From Ignavibacteriales bacterium (GTDB lineage Bacteria; Bacteroidota; Ignavibacteria; Ignavibacteriales; Melioribacteraceae): a stretch of DNA of 8,138 nt. Of this stretch, positions 1 through 6,700 are shown piece after piece (within the stretch, counting starts at the first letter, position 1; each line of letters starts with the position of its first letter). The translations under genes and the position numbers were made by a program. The notes under the pieces are model-generated. The model was not told the DNA's origin, made no database searches, and saw nothing but the letters and a program-made list of their open reading frames with translations. Location of the stretch: the NCBI GenBank assembly GCA_020059785.1, contig JAGVBL010000177.1, positions 1 to 8,138 of the forward strand. The letters run 5' to 3'.

Positions 1-160
1 CGGATGTATTAGAAAGTGAAATTACAAACCCGGTTAGAACTCTTTTGCCGAACGGGACTACAACCCGAACGCCGACTTTTACAGAATCAATTAATTGATC
101 CGGTATTGAGTAAGTAAAGGAATTTCTAAAAGGTAACGGAAAAACAACCTGTGCAAACAT
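1..160 (-). CDS. priA: Primosomal protein N' (PriA), N-terminal fragment
   Basis: PriA is the cytoplasmic superfamily 2 DNA helicase that reloads the replisome at stalled forks. Only the first 53 codons lie here, starting at the ATG complementary to 158-160 and running off the left edge. The visible peptide begins MFAQVVFPLP, then FTYSIPD, then VPFGKRVLTGFV. These match the N-terminal 3'-DNA-end binding domain of PriA, whose hallmarks are an F-T/D-Y-x-x-P segment followed by V-P-F-G-(K/R). The helicase and zinc-binding parts lie outside the window. No Shine-Dalgarno precedes the start; the leader is A/T-rich, as is common in Bacteroidota. The gene diverges from the DUF4920 gene. Identification rests on a short but characteristic stretch. 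Confidence 0.88.
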   Translation of the reverse strand, partial: MFAQVVFPLPFRNSFTYSIPDQLIDSVKVGVRVVVPFGKRVLTGFVISLSNTS

Positions 161-184
161 TTTTGTGCTGGTTAATTATTAAAT

Positions 185-215
185 CAAATATAGAAAAATG
201 GTGATTATGAACCAC
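185..215 (-). promoter_or_regulatory. Candidate Bacteroidota-type promoter for priA
   Basis: On the minus strand TATATTTG (192 down to 185) is a perfect match to the Bacteroidota -7 box TAnnTTTG. It lies 24 bases before the priA ATG, which would give a leader of about 18 nt. The -33 position holds GTGG (215 down to 212), a poor match to TTTG, so only the -7 half is convincing. Confidence 0.4.
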
Positions 216-260
216 TATTACATTTTTTTGAAAAGGATAATTTTAATACCCCGGTTTTCC

Positions 261-291
261 TTGCAAAAAAAAATGTTGTGGGTTATTTTTG
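261..291 (+). promoter_or_regulatory. Candidate Bacteroidota-type promoter for the DUF4920 gene
   Basis: TTG at 261-263 is followed after 20 bases by TATTTTTG at 284-291, a perfect TAnnTTTG -7 box at close to the usual spacing. Transcription would start near 297-299 and leave a leader of about 25 nt carrying the GGAG at 312-315. This supports a translation start at 324 rather than at the upstream in-frame ATG at 198, which would lie before the promoter. Confidence 0.55.
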
Positions 292-311
292 TCCGGCAAA
301 TTAACAAAATC

Positions 312-315
312 GGAG
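312..315 (+). promoter_or_regulatory. Shine-Dalgarno that decides the DUF4920 gene start
   Basis: GGAG sits 8 bases before the ATG at 324, an ideal spacing. It lies only 2 bases before the alternative ATG at 318, so 324 is preferred. The two starts differ by only two residues (Met-Ile), and both give the same signal peptide. Confidence 0.6.
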
Positions 316-323
316 AAATGATA

Positions 324-767
324 ATGCTTAAGAAATCTTTATTTATAATCACCTTATTCTTATTAGTTAGCAATATAAATGCTGAAGGCGAAAAATATGG
401 TAAGGAAATTTCATTAAAAGATAAAACCGCTGTATCATCAATATTAACTTCACCGGAAAAATTTAACGGCAAAACAGTTCTGATTGAAGGGAAAATCCTG
501 AATGTTTGTCAGAGCATGGGATGCTGGATTGAAATAGCCGGTGAAAACGAGGGCGAAAAAATAATGGTAAAAGTTGAAGACGGTGTAATAGTATTTCCTA
601 AAGACGCCAAAGGTAAAACTGCATTGGTAGAAGGTATTGTTGCAGAAGTTCAGCCTTCAACAGATGAACATCATGCCGAAAAAGATCATCAACACGATGG
701 CGATGATCCATGTAATCCAAAAACCAAAACGTATAGAATTAACGGATTAGGTGCAGTAATAAAGTAA
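324..767 (+). CDS. Exported DUF4920-type OB-fold protein with His-rich segment
   Basis: Predicted protein of 147 residues. Residues 1-20 form a Sec signal peptide: Lys-Lys, a hydrophobic core, and likely cleavage after Ala20 in INA-EG. Residues about 36-110 fit the small beta-barrel (OB-like) pattern of the DUF4920 family: GKTVLIEGKI, then VCQSMGCWIEI with Cys62 and Cys67, then FP-x-D-x-x-GK and VEGIV. The family has no well-defined function; the Cys-x4-Cys-Trp motif suggests a metal or redox role, which is inference. Residues 114-130 form an acidic, His-rich segment (His116, 117, 122, 124 and Cys130) that could bind a transition metal. The last part, TYRINGLGAVIK, resembles the closing strand of the fold. 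The frame stays open upstream to 198, but that extension is poorly protein-like and lies before the best promoter. The gene is followed directly by a terminator, so it is probably monocistronic. Confidence 0.75.
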   Translation: MLKKSLFIITLFLLVSNINAEGEKYGKEISLKDKTAVSSILTSPEKFNGKTVLIEGKILNVCQSMGCWIEIAGENEGEKIMVKVEDGVIVFPKDAKGKTALVEGIVAEVQPSTDEHHAEKDHQHDGDDPCNPKTKTYRINGLGAVIK

Positions 768-793
768 AACACTTCCGCAGATTTCAATAAAAG

Positions 794-825
794 CCCGATA
801 AGTTTTATTATCGGGTATTTTTTTT
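794..825 (+). terminator. Intrinsic terminator after the DUF4920 gene
   Basis: CCCGATAA (794-801) pairs perfectly with TTATCGGG (808-815) around a six-base loop. A run of eight T follows at 818-825 after a short TA. It starts 27 bases after the stop codon and separates this gene from the ferredoxin gene. Confidence 0.88.
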
Positions 826-942
826 AATAAGAGGTGTTCGCCCTTTTTTTCTCAATCTCGCAACACCATTCCATCCTTTTTTCAAAAATGAAAATTAAAA
901 ACGTTATTTTTTATTCATTTTGTTAAAAATTTCGGCAAGGTT

Positions 943-973
943 TTTGAGCAATAGAGGCAAACGTTTAATATTA
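943..973 (+). promoter_or_regulatory. Weak candidate promoter for the ferredoxin gene
   Basis: TTTG (943-946), a 19-base spacer and TAATATTA (966-973) give the right geometry for a -33/-7 promoter. The -7 box matches only TA and two of the four TTTG bases. Transcription would begin near 980, just before the Shine-Dalgarno. A promoter is needed somewhere here because a terminator lies upstream, but this exact site is uncertain. Confidence 0.25.
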
Positions 974-982
974 TCATCAAAT

Positions 983-989
983 AAAGGAG
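983..989 (+). promoter_or_regulatory. Strong Shine-Dalgarno that decides the ferredoxin start
   Basis: AAAGGAG lies 8 bases before the ATG at 998. It is the strongest ribosome site in the window and fits a highly expressed small protein. It rules against the upstream in-frame TTG at 920. Confidence 0.85.
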
Positions 990-997
990 TAAACACC

Positions 998-1207
998 ATG
1001 GTTATTACGGACGAATGCATCAGCTGTTCAGCATGTGTAGATGAATGCGAAAATAATGCAATCTATAATGCGGGCGAAACATATACTGTGAACGGCGAAA
1101 CCAAAGCAGCTATTTCTGAAGATCACACATTTATTGCACCTGAATTATGCAATGATTGTAAATCATGTGTTGAAGTTTGTGCTGTTGATGCTATTGTAGA
1201 AGCATAA
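998..1207 (+). CDS. 2[4Fe-4S] ferredoxin
   Basis: A 69-residue cytoplasmic electron carrier. Two C-x2-C-x2-C-x3-C motifs are complete: Cys7, 10, 13, 17 and Cys51, 54, 57, 61. As in other bacterial-type ferredoxins, three cysteines of one motif plus the last cysteine of the other should ligate each cubane. Two departures from the clostridial pattern are visible. The proline that normally follows each fourth cysteine is Glu18 in the first motif and Ala62 in the second. The stretch between the motifs (residues 18-50) is about 15 residues longer than in clostridial ferredoxins and carries an acidic GETYTVNGETKAAISEDHTF segment. The net charge is strongly acidic, as usual for ferredoxins. Two stop codons follow in tandem (1205-1210). 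The start is fixed by AAAGGAG at 983-989. No redox partner gene is adjacent, so the physiological partner cannot be told. Confidence 0.93.
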   Translation: MVITDECISCSACVDECENNAIYNAGETYTVNGETKAAISEDHTFIAPELCNDCKSCVEVCAVDAIVEA

Positions 1208-1237
1208 TAAGTAATAAATAATTATTGGATAAAGAAG

Positions 1238-1267
1238 CCTTGAAGGTTGCTGAGGCAACCCTCAAGG
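1238..1267 (-). terminator. Hairpin between convergent genes, probable terminator of the peptidase-PPIase gene
   Basis: CCTTGA-A-GGTTGC (1238-1250) pairs with GCAACC-C-TCAAGG (1255-1267): twelve base pairs with one A/C mismatch and a TGAG loop. It begins 11 bases beyond the stop codon of the leftward gene. On that strand it is followed by CTTCTTTA, a moderately T-rich tail. On the plus strand the tail is TAAACGAAAG, which is not a T-run. It may therefore act mainly on the minus strand, and as a 3'-end barrier for the ferredoxin transcript. Confidence 0.72.
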
Positions 1268-1278
1268 TAAACGAAAGT

Positions 1279-3666
1279 TTATTTTGTTTCTGTCACTTCA
1301 ACTTCATAAACAAGAGACGTAAACGGAGGAATGATAAAACGCTTTTTACCTTCAACCATTTTTGCATAAAAGCCACTGTTACCATAAGCATTTGCAAACG
1401 GAACAATTACTTTTCTCTTTTCGCCAGGTTTCATATCGCTTAAAATCTCATCAAGTCCAGGATTAATTTTTGTCGTTCCAACTGTGTAATTAAAAGTCTC
1501 GGGCTGATCAATATAATTTGTGGGCTTTCCATCTTCGCTAGAACTTACAAACGGAAAATCTTTCAACAGTGCCGTTCCTTTGTAATTCACTTTCAATACA
1601 GAACCTGTTGTTGGTTTATCGCCGCCGCCTTCTTTTATTACTTCGTATTTAACTCCGCTTTTAGTTGTCTTAGCTTTAGGTAACAATTTTTTAATTGCAG
1701 CTTCTTCGTCCTTAGCTCTTTTATTCTCTTCCAATTTTACTTTTGTTTTTGCATCATTAACCATCTTGCGGAATGATTCATCCGTAACATTAAATTTATT
1801 TGCTTTTTCACCTATTCGTGTTATTGAAACACTTTTAATTGTGTCGCCCTGAACAATTTTATTAACAACGTCCATCCCTTCTGCAACCCAACCGAATAGT
1901 GTATAATTTCCGTCAAGATAAGATCGGTCGCCAAGTGTAATATAAAACTGGCTGCCGTTTGTATGCGGACCGGAGTTTGCCATTCCAAGCATTCCGGCTT
2001 TGTTATGACTCAGCTTCTGATAAATTTCATTGGGAAATTCATAACCGGGTCCTTCTGTTTCTTTTCCCGTATTAGGCATTCCGGCTTGAATAACATGTCC
2101 CGGTACAACACGATGCCATATACTTCCGTTAAAATACGGCGAACCCTCTTTAAGTGTTTCGTTCTTAATTTTACCTTCTGCAAGACCAATGAAATTTGCA
2201 GTGGTCATTGGAACGTTTTCATAATCGAGTGATAAAGTAATTCTTCCTTTGTTAGTATTCAGGTCTGCATAAATTCCATCGGGCAGAAAAGCACCTTCTC
2301 GTGGAACGAGATTATCTAAGTTTGCAATTTGATAAGCAAGCAAAGCATAGATAAGCGCACTGTATTCCTGAGCATCGGGAATGGTTTGATCGTAAGTATC
2401 AAGCATTGTATGCCACGTGGTTCCGTATTGATGCGGTCCCTGTGTTCTTAACCATGGTGCAGGAACGCCTTCCATTACAAATGAATGACTATCTGTTCCT
2501 CCGCGGCCGGCTCTTCTAATTAATCCGGTCTCCTGAAGAGCAAATTTATATTTCAATTCAAGATTCTCAATAGGTTCAATAACAGGTTTAACATAATCAA
2601 AAATTACTTTTGGAACGCCCATTCCAACAACAGGATTGGTCCCGCTATCGTTATTAAGTATAATAGAAATTTTAGAAAGTTTATCTTTATTGTTATCAAC
2701 CCACGCTTTTGAACCCACCAATCCACGCTCTTCGGCGGCATAAAGCTGAACCATAATAGACCGTTTTGGTTTAGCTCCGGCTTGTAATAGAAGTCTAATT
2801 GCTTCCATCATTCTTGAAACGCCCGAAGCATTATCAATCGCACCTGTTGCATGATCATAAGAATCCAGGTGTGCACCAAGTATTACATACTCATCAGGAA
2901 ATTCTGTCCCTGGAAGCCAGGCAATTACGTTGTGATATTTTACCGGTCCTTGGTAGAAGAAATTACGAATGTCGAATTCGAGAATAACTTCTTCGTCTTT
3001 TTCAACCATCGATTTTATCTGATCGAATTGTTTATCGAGAAGTTTAATATCAGGTAAAGTAGGAAGATCATTCCAGGATTTTAGATTTCTTACATCAAAT
3101 AACCTGAAGGGAATTCTTGCAAGTTGAATTGTACCGAGAGCACCGTATGAAATTAATTTTTTAGTTACCGGACTGATTGAATCGCGGTCGCGAGGGTAAC
3201 CTGTGTTTTCACCGTCTATAAGAACCCATGCACCATTAATTTTATCTTTCATCAAATCAATTTGTTTTTCGTCTTTAGGAAGAATAACAACATTACCTTT
3301 CTGTTTCCCTTTTGTTCCGGCAGTATAACCGGGCGTGCCGAATTCAAGATACATTTCGTTTGGTTTAATCATTTTACCAAACCAAGGACCGCGGTTAAAA
3401 CCAACCGGCTCTTCTGCAACAAAATGGAGTTCGGCTTTTAGTCCCCAGGAAAGGAATTCATTCAACGCCCATCGTGCGGCGTTTGTATAAGCATCCGATC
3501 CGGTTGATCTACCGCCAAATCGATTACATAATATATCCTGATGAACCATTGCGCGGTTATCGGTTTTACCAATCTCAACAATTTTTTGAAATACAGGATC
3601 TGTTTGAGAAAATATATTTAACGAAAGAGTTAGAAAAACAATTAGAAAGGAGAAATAGCGTTTCAT
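1279..3666 (-). CDS. Exported fusion: M28 metallopeptidase + cyclophilin + FKBP PPIase
   Basis: Predicted protein of 795 residues. Residues 1-20 are a Sec signal peptide (cleavage likely IFS-QTD). Residues about 25-455 are an M28 zinc aminopeptidase with a PA-like insert at about 118-238. The expected two-zinc ligands and catalytic acid are all visible: His266 (AHLDS), Asp278 (AIDNASG), Glu312-Glu313 (AAEERG), Asp340 (NNDSG) and His419 (TTWHT). Residues about 464-620 are a cyclophilin: WHRVVPGHVIQAG has the catalytic Arg519 and Gln527, followed by GMANSGPHTNGSQFYITL and LDGNYTLFG. Residues about 626-665 are a charged, probably helical linker. Residues about 668-795 are an FKBP domain: VNYKG, NPGLDEIL, PFANAYG, the IIPP loop (778-781) and LVYEVEV. 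The family chemistry is removal of N-terminal residues from peptides plus prolyl cis-trans isomerisation; combining them suggests an extracytoplasmic protein-maturation or protein-degradation factor, which is inference. No T9SS-type C-terminal domain or membrane anchor is seen after FKBP, so the periplasm or outside is likely. There is no Shine-Dalgarno; the start follows from the signal peptide. The gene is convergent with the ferredoxin gene and divergent from the LTD gene. Confidence 0.93.
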   Translation of the reverse strand: MKRYFSFLIVFLTLSLNIFSQTDPVFQKIVEIGKTDNRAMVHQDILCNRFGGRSTGSDAYTNAARWALNEFLSWGLKAELHFVAEEPVGFNRGPWFGKMIKPNEMYLEFGTPGYTAGTKGKQKGNVVILPKDEKQIDLMKDKINGAWVLIDGENTGYPRDRDSISPVTKKLISYGALGTIQLARIPFRLFDVRNLKSWNDLPTLPDIKLLDKQFDQIKSMVEKDEEVILEFDIRNFFYQGPVKYHNVIAWLPGTEFPDEYVILGAHLDSYDHATGAIDNASGVSRMMEAIRLLLQAGAKPKRSIMVQLYAAEERGLVGSKAWVDNNKDKLSKISIILNNDSGTNPVVGMGVPKVIFDYVKPVIEPIENLELKYKFALQETGLIRRAGRGGTDSHSFVMEGVPAPWLRTQGPHQYGTTWHTMLDTYDQTIPDAQEYSALIYALLAYQIANLDNLVPREGAFLPDGIYADLNTNKGRITLSLDYENVPMTTANFIGLAEGKIKNETLKEGSPYFNGSIWHRVVPGHVIQAGMPNTGKETEGPGYEFPNEIYQKLSHNKAGMLGMANSGPHTNGSQFYITLGDRSYLDGNYTLFGWVAEGMDVVNKIVQGDTIKSVSITRIGEKANKFNVTDESFRKMVNDAKTKVKLEENKRAKDEEAAIKKLLPKAKTTKSGVKYEVIKEGGGDKPTTGSVLKVNYKGTALLKDFPFVSSSEDGKPTNYIDQPETFNYTVGTTKINPGLDEILSDMKPGEKRKVIVPFANAYGNSGFYAKMVEGKKRFIIPPFTSLVYEVEVTETK

Positions 3667-3697
3667 AATAGTACCAAGTTTGTTAAGAGTAATTGTC

Positions 3698-3728
3698 TAA
3701 AATTAATTAAAACATTTGTGTGCACAAA
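3698..3728 (-). promoter_or_regulatory. Candidate Bacteroidota-type promoter for the peptidase-PPIase gene
   Basis: On the minus strand TTTG (3728 down to 3725), exactly 19 bases, then TAATTTTA (3705 down to 3698) match the -33/-7 arrangement with one mismatch, the last base of TTTG in the -7 box. Transcription would start near 3690, giving a leader of about 25 nt before the ATG at 3666. Confidence 0.45.
3715..3728. promoter_or_regulatory. Inverted repeat TTTGTG-TG-CACAAA, possible operator
   Basis: TTTGTG (3715-3720) and CACAAA (3723-3728) are perfect inverted copies two bases apart. The right arm coincides with the proposed -33 element of the leftward gene, the expected place for a repressor site. 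Such short palindromes are also common by chance in AT-rich intergenic DNA, and no regulator gene is nearby. Confidence 0.25.
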
Positions 3729-3760
3729 GTTTTCTTTATTCATATTTTACGGTTGAAAAA

Positions 3761-3780
3761 ACATTGACAACAATCAATGT
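3761..3780. promoter_or_regulatory. Perfect inverted repeat just upstream of the LTD gene
   Basis: ACATTGA (3761-3767) and TCAATGT (3774-3780) are perfect inverted copies around CAACAA, ending six bases before the ATG at 3787. It could be an operator or a weak leader hairpin over the ribosome-binding region; the stem has only two G-C pairs. On the minus strand it is followed by five more T, so it also resembles a weak terminator facing the divergent gene. No good -33/-7 promoter was found for the LTD gene, so this site is the only clear structure in its control region. Confidence 0.4.
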
Positions 3781-3786
3781 AAAAAT

Positions 3787-6700
3787 ATGAAAGGGGTAAA
3801 AAATTTTTTTCTAATCGGCTTCCTGTTTTTCTTCTCCTCCGAAATAACCGCACAAGCAACATCTCCCGTAACATTTAGCGAAATTATGTTTCGTCCATTG
3901 GAAACCAACGGAGAGTTTGTAGAGTTATACAACACTTCTGCAACAGAAACCATTGACATAGCGAACTACAAATTCAAGTATTACACTTCTTCTAATAATA
4001 ATCTTGTAGCTGTATCAGGAGGAACACTTCTGGGTCCAGGAAAATTTGCAGTGATAATTCAGGGGAACTATGATTGGATAAATGGGATATACAAAAACCT
4101 GGTTCCAGCCGGAACTGTTGTGATGAAAACAAGCGGAAATAATTTCGGCTCATCAGGAATGGCAAATGAAACAAGCCGGGAAGTGTATTTGATTAATGCT
4201 GCCGGCCAAACCATTGATACGTATACTTATTCTGCTGATAATGCTTTAGGTATTTCAGACGAAAAAATTAATCTTACTAAAGACAACGCCGCAGCTAATT
4301 GGGCAAACTCAACTATTCTTAATGGAACGCCGGGTAAAAAAAATTCTGTATCGCCAACCGATTACGATTTGAGCATTCGCTTCGAAAAGTCGCTGCCGGC
4401 AATCCCAACCGCACAAGATTCCTTAATTATGGCATTTGTTGTAAAAAATATTGGAAGGGTGGTTGCTAATAATTTTATTGTAGAACTTTTCTATGATGTT
4501 AATGCCGATTCAACAGGTCAACAGCAAGAAAATATTTTCACATCAAACTACGCTACTTTACCCGTTGGCGATTCTATTATAATTACAAAATCATTCTTCC
4601 CCAATAATCCCGGGGATTACAATTTTATTGGATTGGTAACATACACACCGGATGAGAAGCTCTCGAACAATAAGATAATTAAAAAAATAACGGTTGCCGA
4701 TAAACTAACTTTATATAATGAGATTGTTATCAACGAAATTATGTATGCACCAACAGGGGACGAACCGGAATGGGTAGAGTTATACAATGCATCCGACCGC
4801 ACAATTAATTTACGGAACTGGAGAATCGGTGATAATTCCGCCACAGTCGTTATTTCGAGCAGCGATTATCAGCTATTACCAAAAGAATATCTTGTGATAA
4901 GTAAAGAATCAACAATTAACACAATACATAATATCACATCAAAACTTCTTGTAAGATCTTTGCCGTCATTAAATAACAGCGGTGATGACGTAATTGTACG
5001 TGATCTCTATTCGAGAACCATTGATTCTACAAAGTATATTCCAGTATGGGGCGGAAGCACCGGCGGAAGATCGCTGGAGAGAAAATCCGTTTCTTCTTCA
5101 AGTCTTGATGCAAACAATTGGGGGACATCTGTAAGCAAAAATAAATCTACACCCGGTAAGGTTAATTCAATTTCTAAAAAGGATTTTGATCTTACAGTTG
5201 TATCTGTAACAGGAAATAAAACTTATGTTGAAGTAGGTACAGGACTGGCACTGACTATTACGGTTAAGAACCTTGGAAGGAACAGGGCAGAAAATTACGG
5301 ATTGAGTCTATTCCGGGATGCAAACTTTGATCTTACGGGAGATGAATCGGAACTGATTACGCGCCCCAATCTTCCATTGCTTCAGCTCGATCCCGATCAA
5401 TCTTTTGAGATTACGGTAACAATACAAAATGTTCTATCCGGGGTTAATCAATTTCTTATCCAGATTGATTTTGCAAATGATGAATTTACAGACAACAACA
5501 TTGCATCATTCAATATTAACGGGGTTCAACTTAATGAAGTGCGGGGCGATCTTGTAATTAATGAAATTATGTATGCACCAACATCACCAGAACCCGAATG
5601 GATTGAGATATTTAATAAGAGTAGTAAAACAATTAATCTTAGAAAGTACCAGGTTGCAGATGATGCATCTAAAGCAACAATTACAACAAAAGATTTTTTA
5701 ATTCAACCGGAAGAATATGTTGTGGTTGCCAGAGATACCAGCATCTATTCTTTTTATACAAATCTTAGTAAGGTGATAATCGCACCGCTACCATCGCTTA
5801 ATAACAGCGGGGATAGAGTAGCTATTTCGGATTCATTGAACCGAACAATCGATTCACTTTATTACCGATCGTCATGGGGCGGATCATCCGGTAAGTCGCT
5901 TGAAAGAATTGCTGCCGAAAAATCTTCAACGGATTCTACAAATTGGAGAACAACAAGGAATGCGAGAGGAACGCCAGGCAAGATTAATTCAGTATCAAAA
6001 AAGAATTATGATGTTGTTTTAGTTGCGAAAAACATTCACCCTCCAAATCCATTAATTGGACAAGAAGTTAAAGTCGGTATTATAGGTTGGAATCCTAGTA
6101 AGAATAAGGCTGTATTCACTTGTAAATTATATGAAATACTAAATGACGGAAGTAAGTTATTATTAAAAGAGGAAAGAGTAGAACTCATTAATATAGAAGA
6201 TGTTGGTTTTTATTTATCTCAAGTGGAATATAGAATTGAGTCATTAAATTTAAAAAGAACATTTGAATATTTTGCCGATTATCCATTGGATGAAGACACA
6301 ACAAATAACCGCTATAGATTTACAGTTATACCGGGTTATCCGGCTAATTCCGTTGTGATTAATGAAATAATGTACAACCCGCTTAACGGCGAACCGGAGT
6401 GGATTGAGCTCTACAACAAATCGGTTTATAATATTGATCTTGAAGAATGGTCAATAACAGATATTCTAACAACTCCTGTTAAAACAAAACTTCAACCCAA
6501 AGGAATTACATTTCCACCCAACTCATTTCTAGTAGTTTCAAAAGACGGAGTTATTAGTAATTTCCACAGGTCGATTCCATCGCAGCTTCTCATTAACACA
6601 TTTGCTAATCTTAATAACGATGCGGACGGAGTTGTAATTAAAGATGCTAACGACGGCACTATCGATTCTGTCCGTTACGACAAATCCTGGGGCGGTGAAA

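Noticed and set aside
198..323. N-terminal extension of the DUF4920 protein from the in-frame ATG at 198
   Set aside because: It lies upstream of the best promoter (261-291) and has no ribosome site. It would also bury the clear signal peptide 42 residues into the protein.
826..942. Poly-T and poly-A tracts between the DUF4920 terminator and the ferredoxin control region as a small RNA or second terminator
   Set aside because: No convincing stem-loop was found around the T-runs; this looks like plain AT-rich intergenic sequence.
920..997. N-terminal extension of the ferredoxin from TTG at 920
   Set aside because: The start at 998 has a strong Shine-Dalgarno at ideal spacing and gives a typical ferredoxin N-terminus; the extension is not ferredoxin-like.
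1963..3668. Several plus-strand open frames of 60-90 codons opposite the peptidase-PPIase gene
   Set aside because: They are antisense to a gene with intact catalytic motifs, have no recognisable domains and no ribosome sites; they are chance frames.
3764..3791. Sigma70-like promoter TTGACA with TATGAA 16 bases later
   Set aside because: The -10 would overlap the ATG at 3787, placing the transcription start inside the coding region. No suitable downstream start exists, and TTGACA is part of the inverted repeat.
3774..4844. Minus-strand open frames of 60-75 codons opposite the LTD gene
   Set aside because: They overlap clear LTD coding sequence, and their translations show no family signal.
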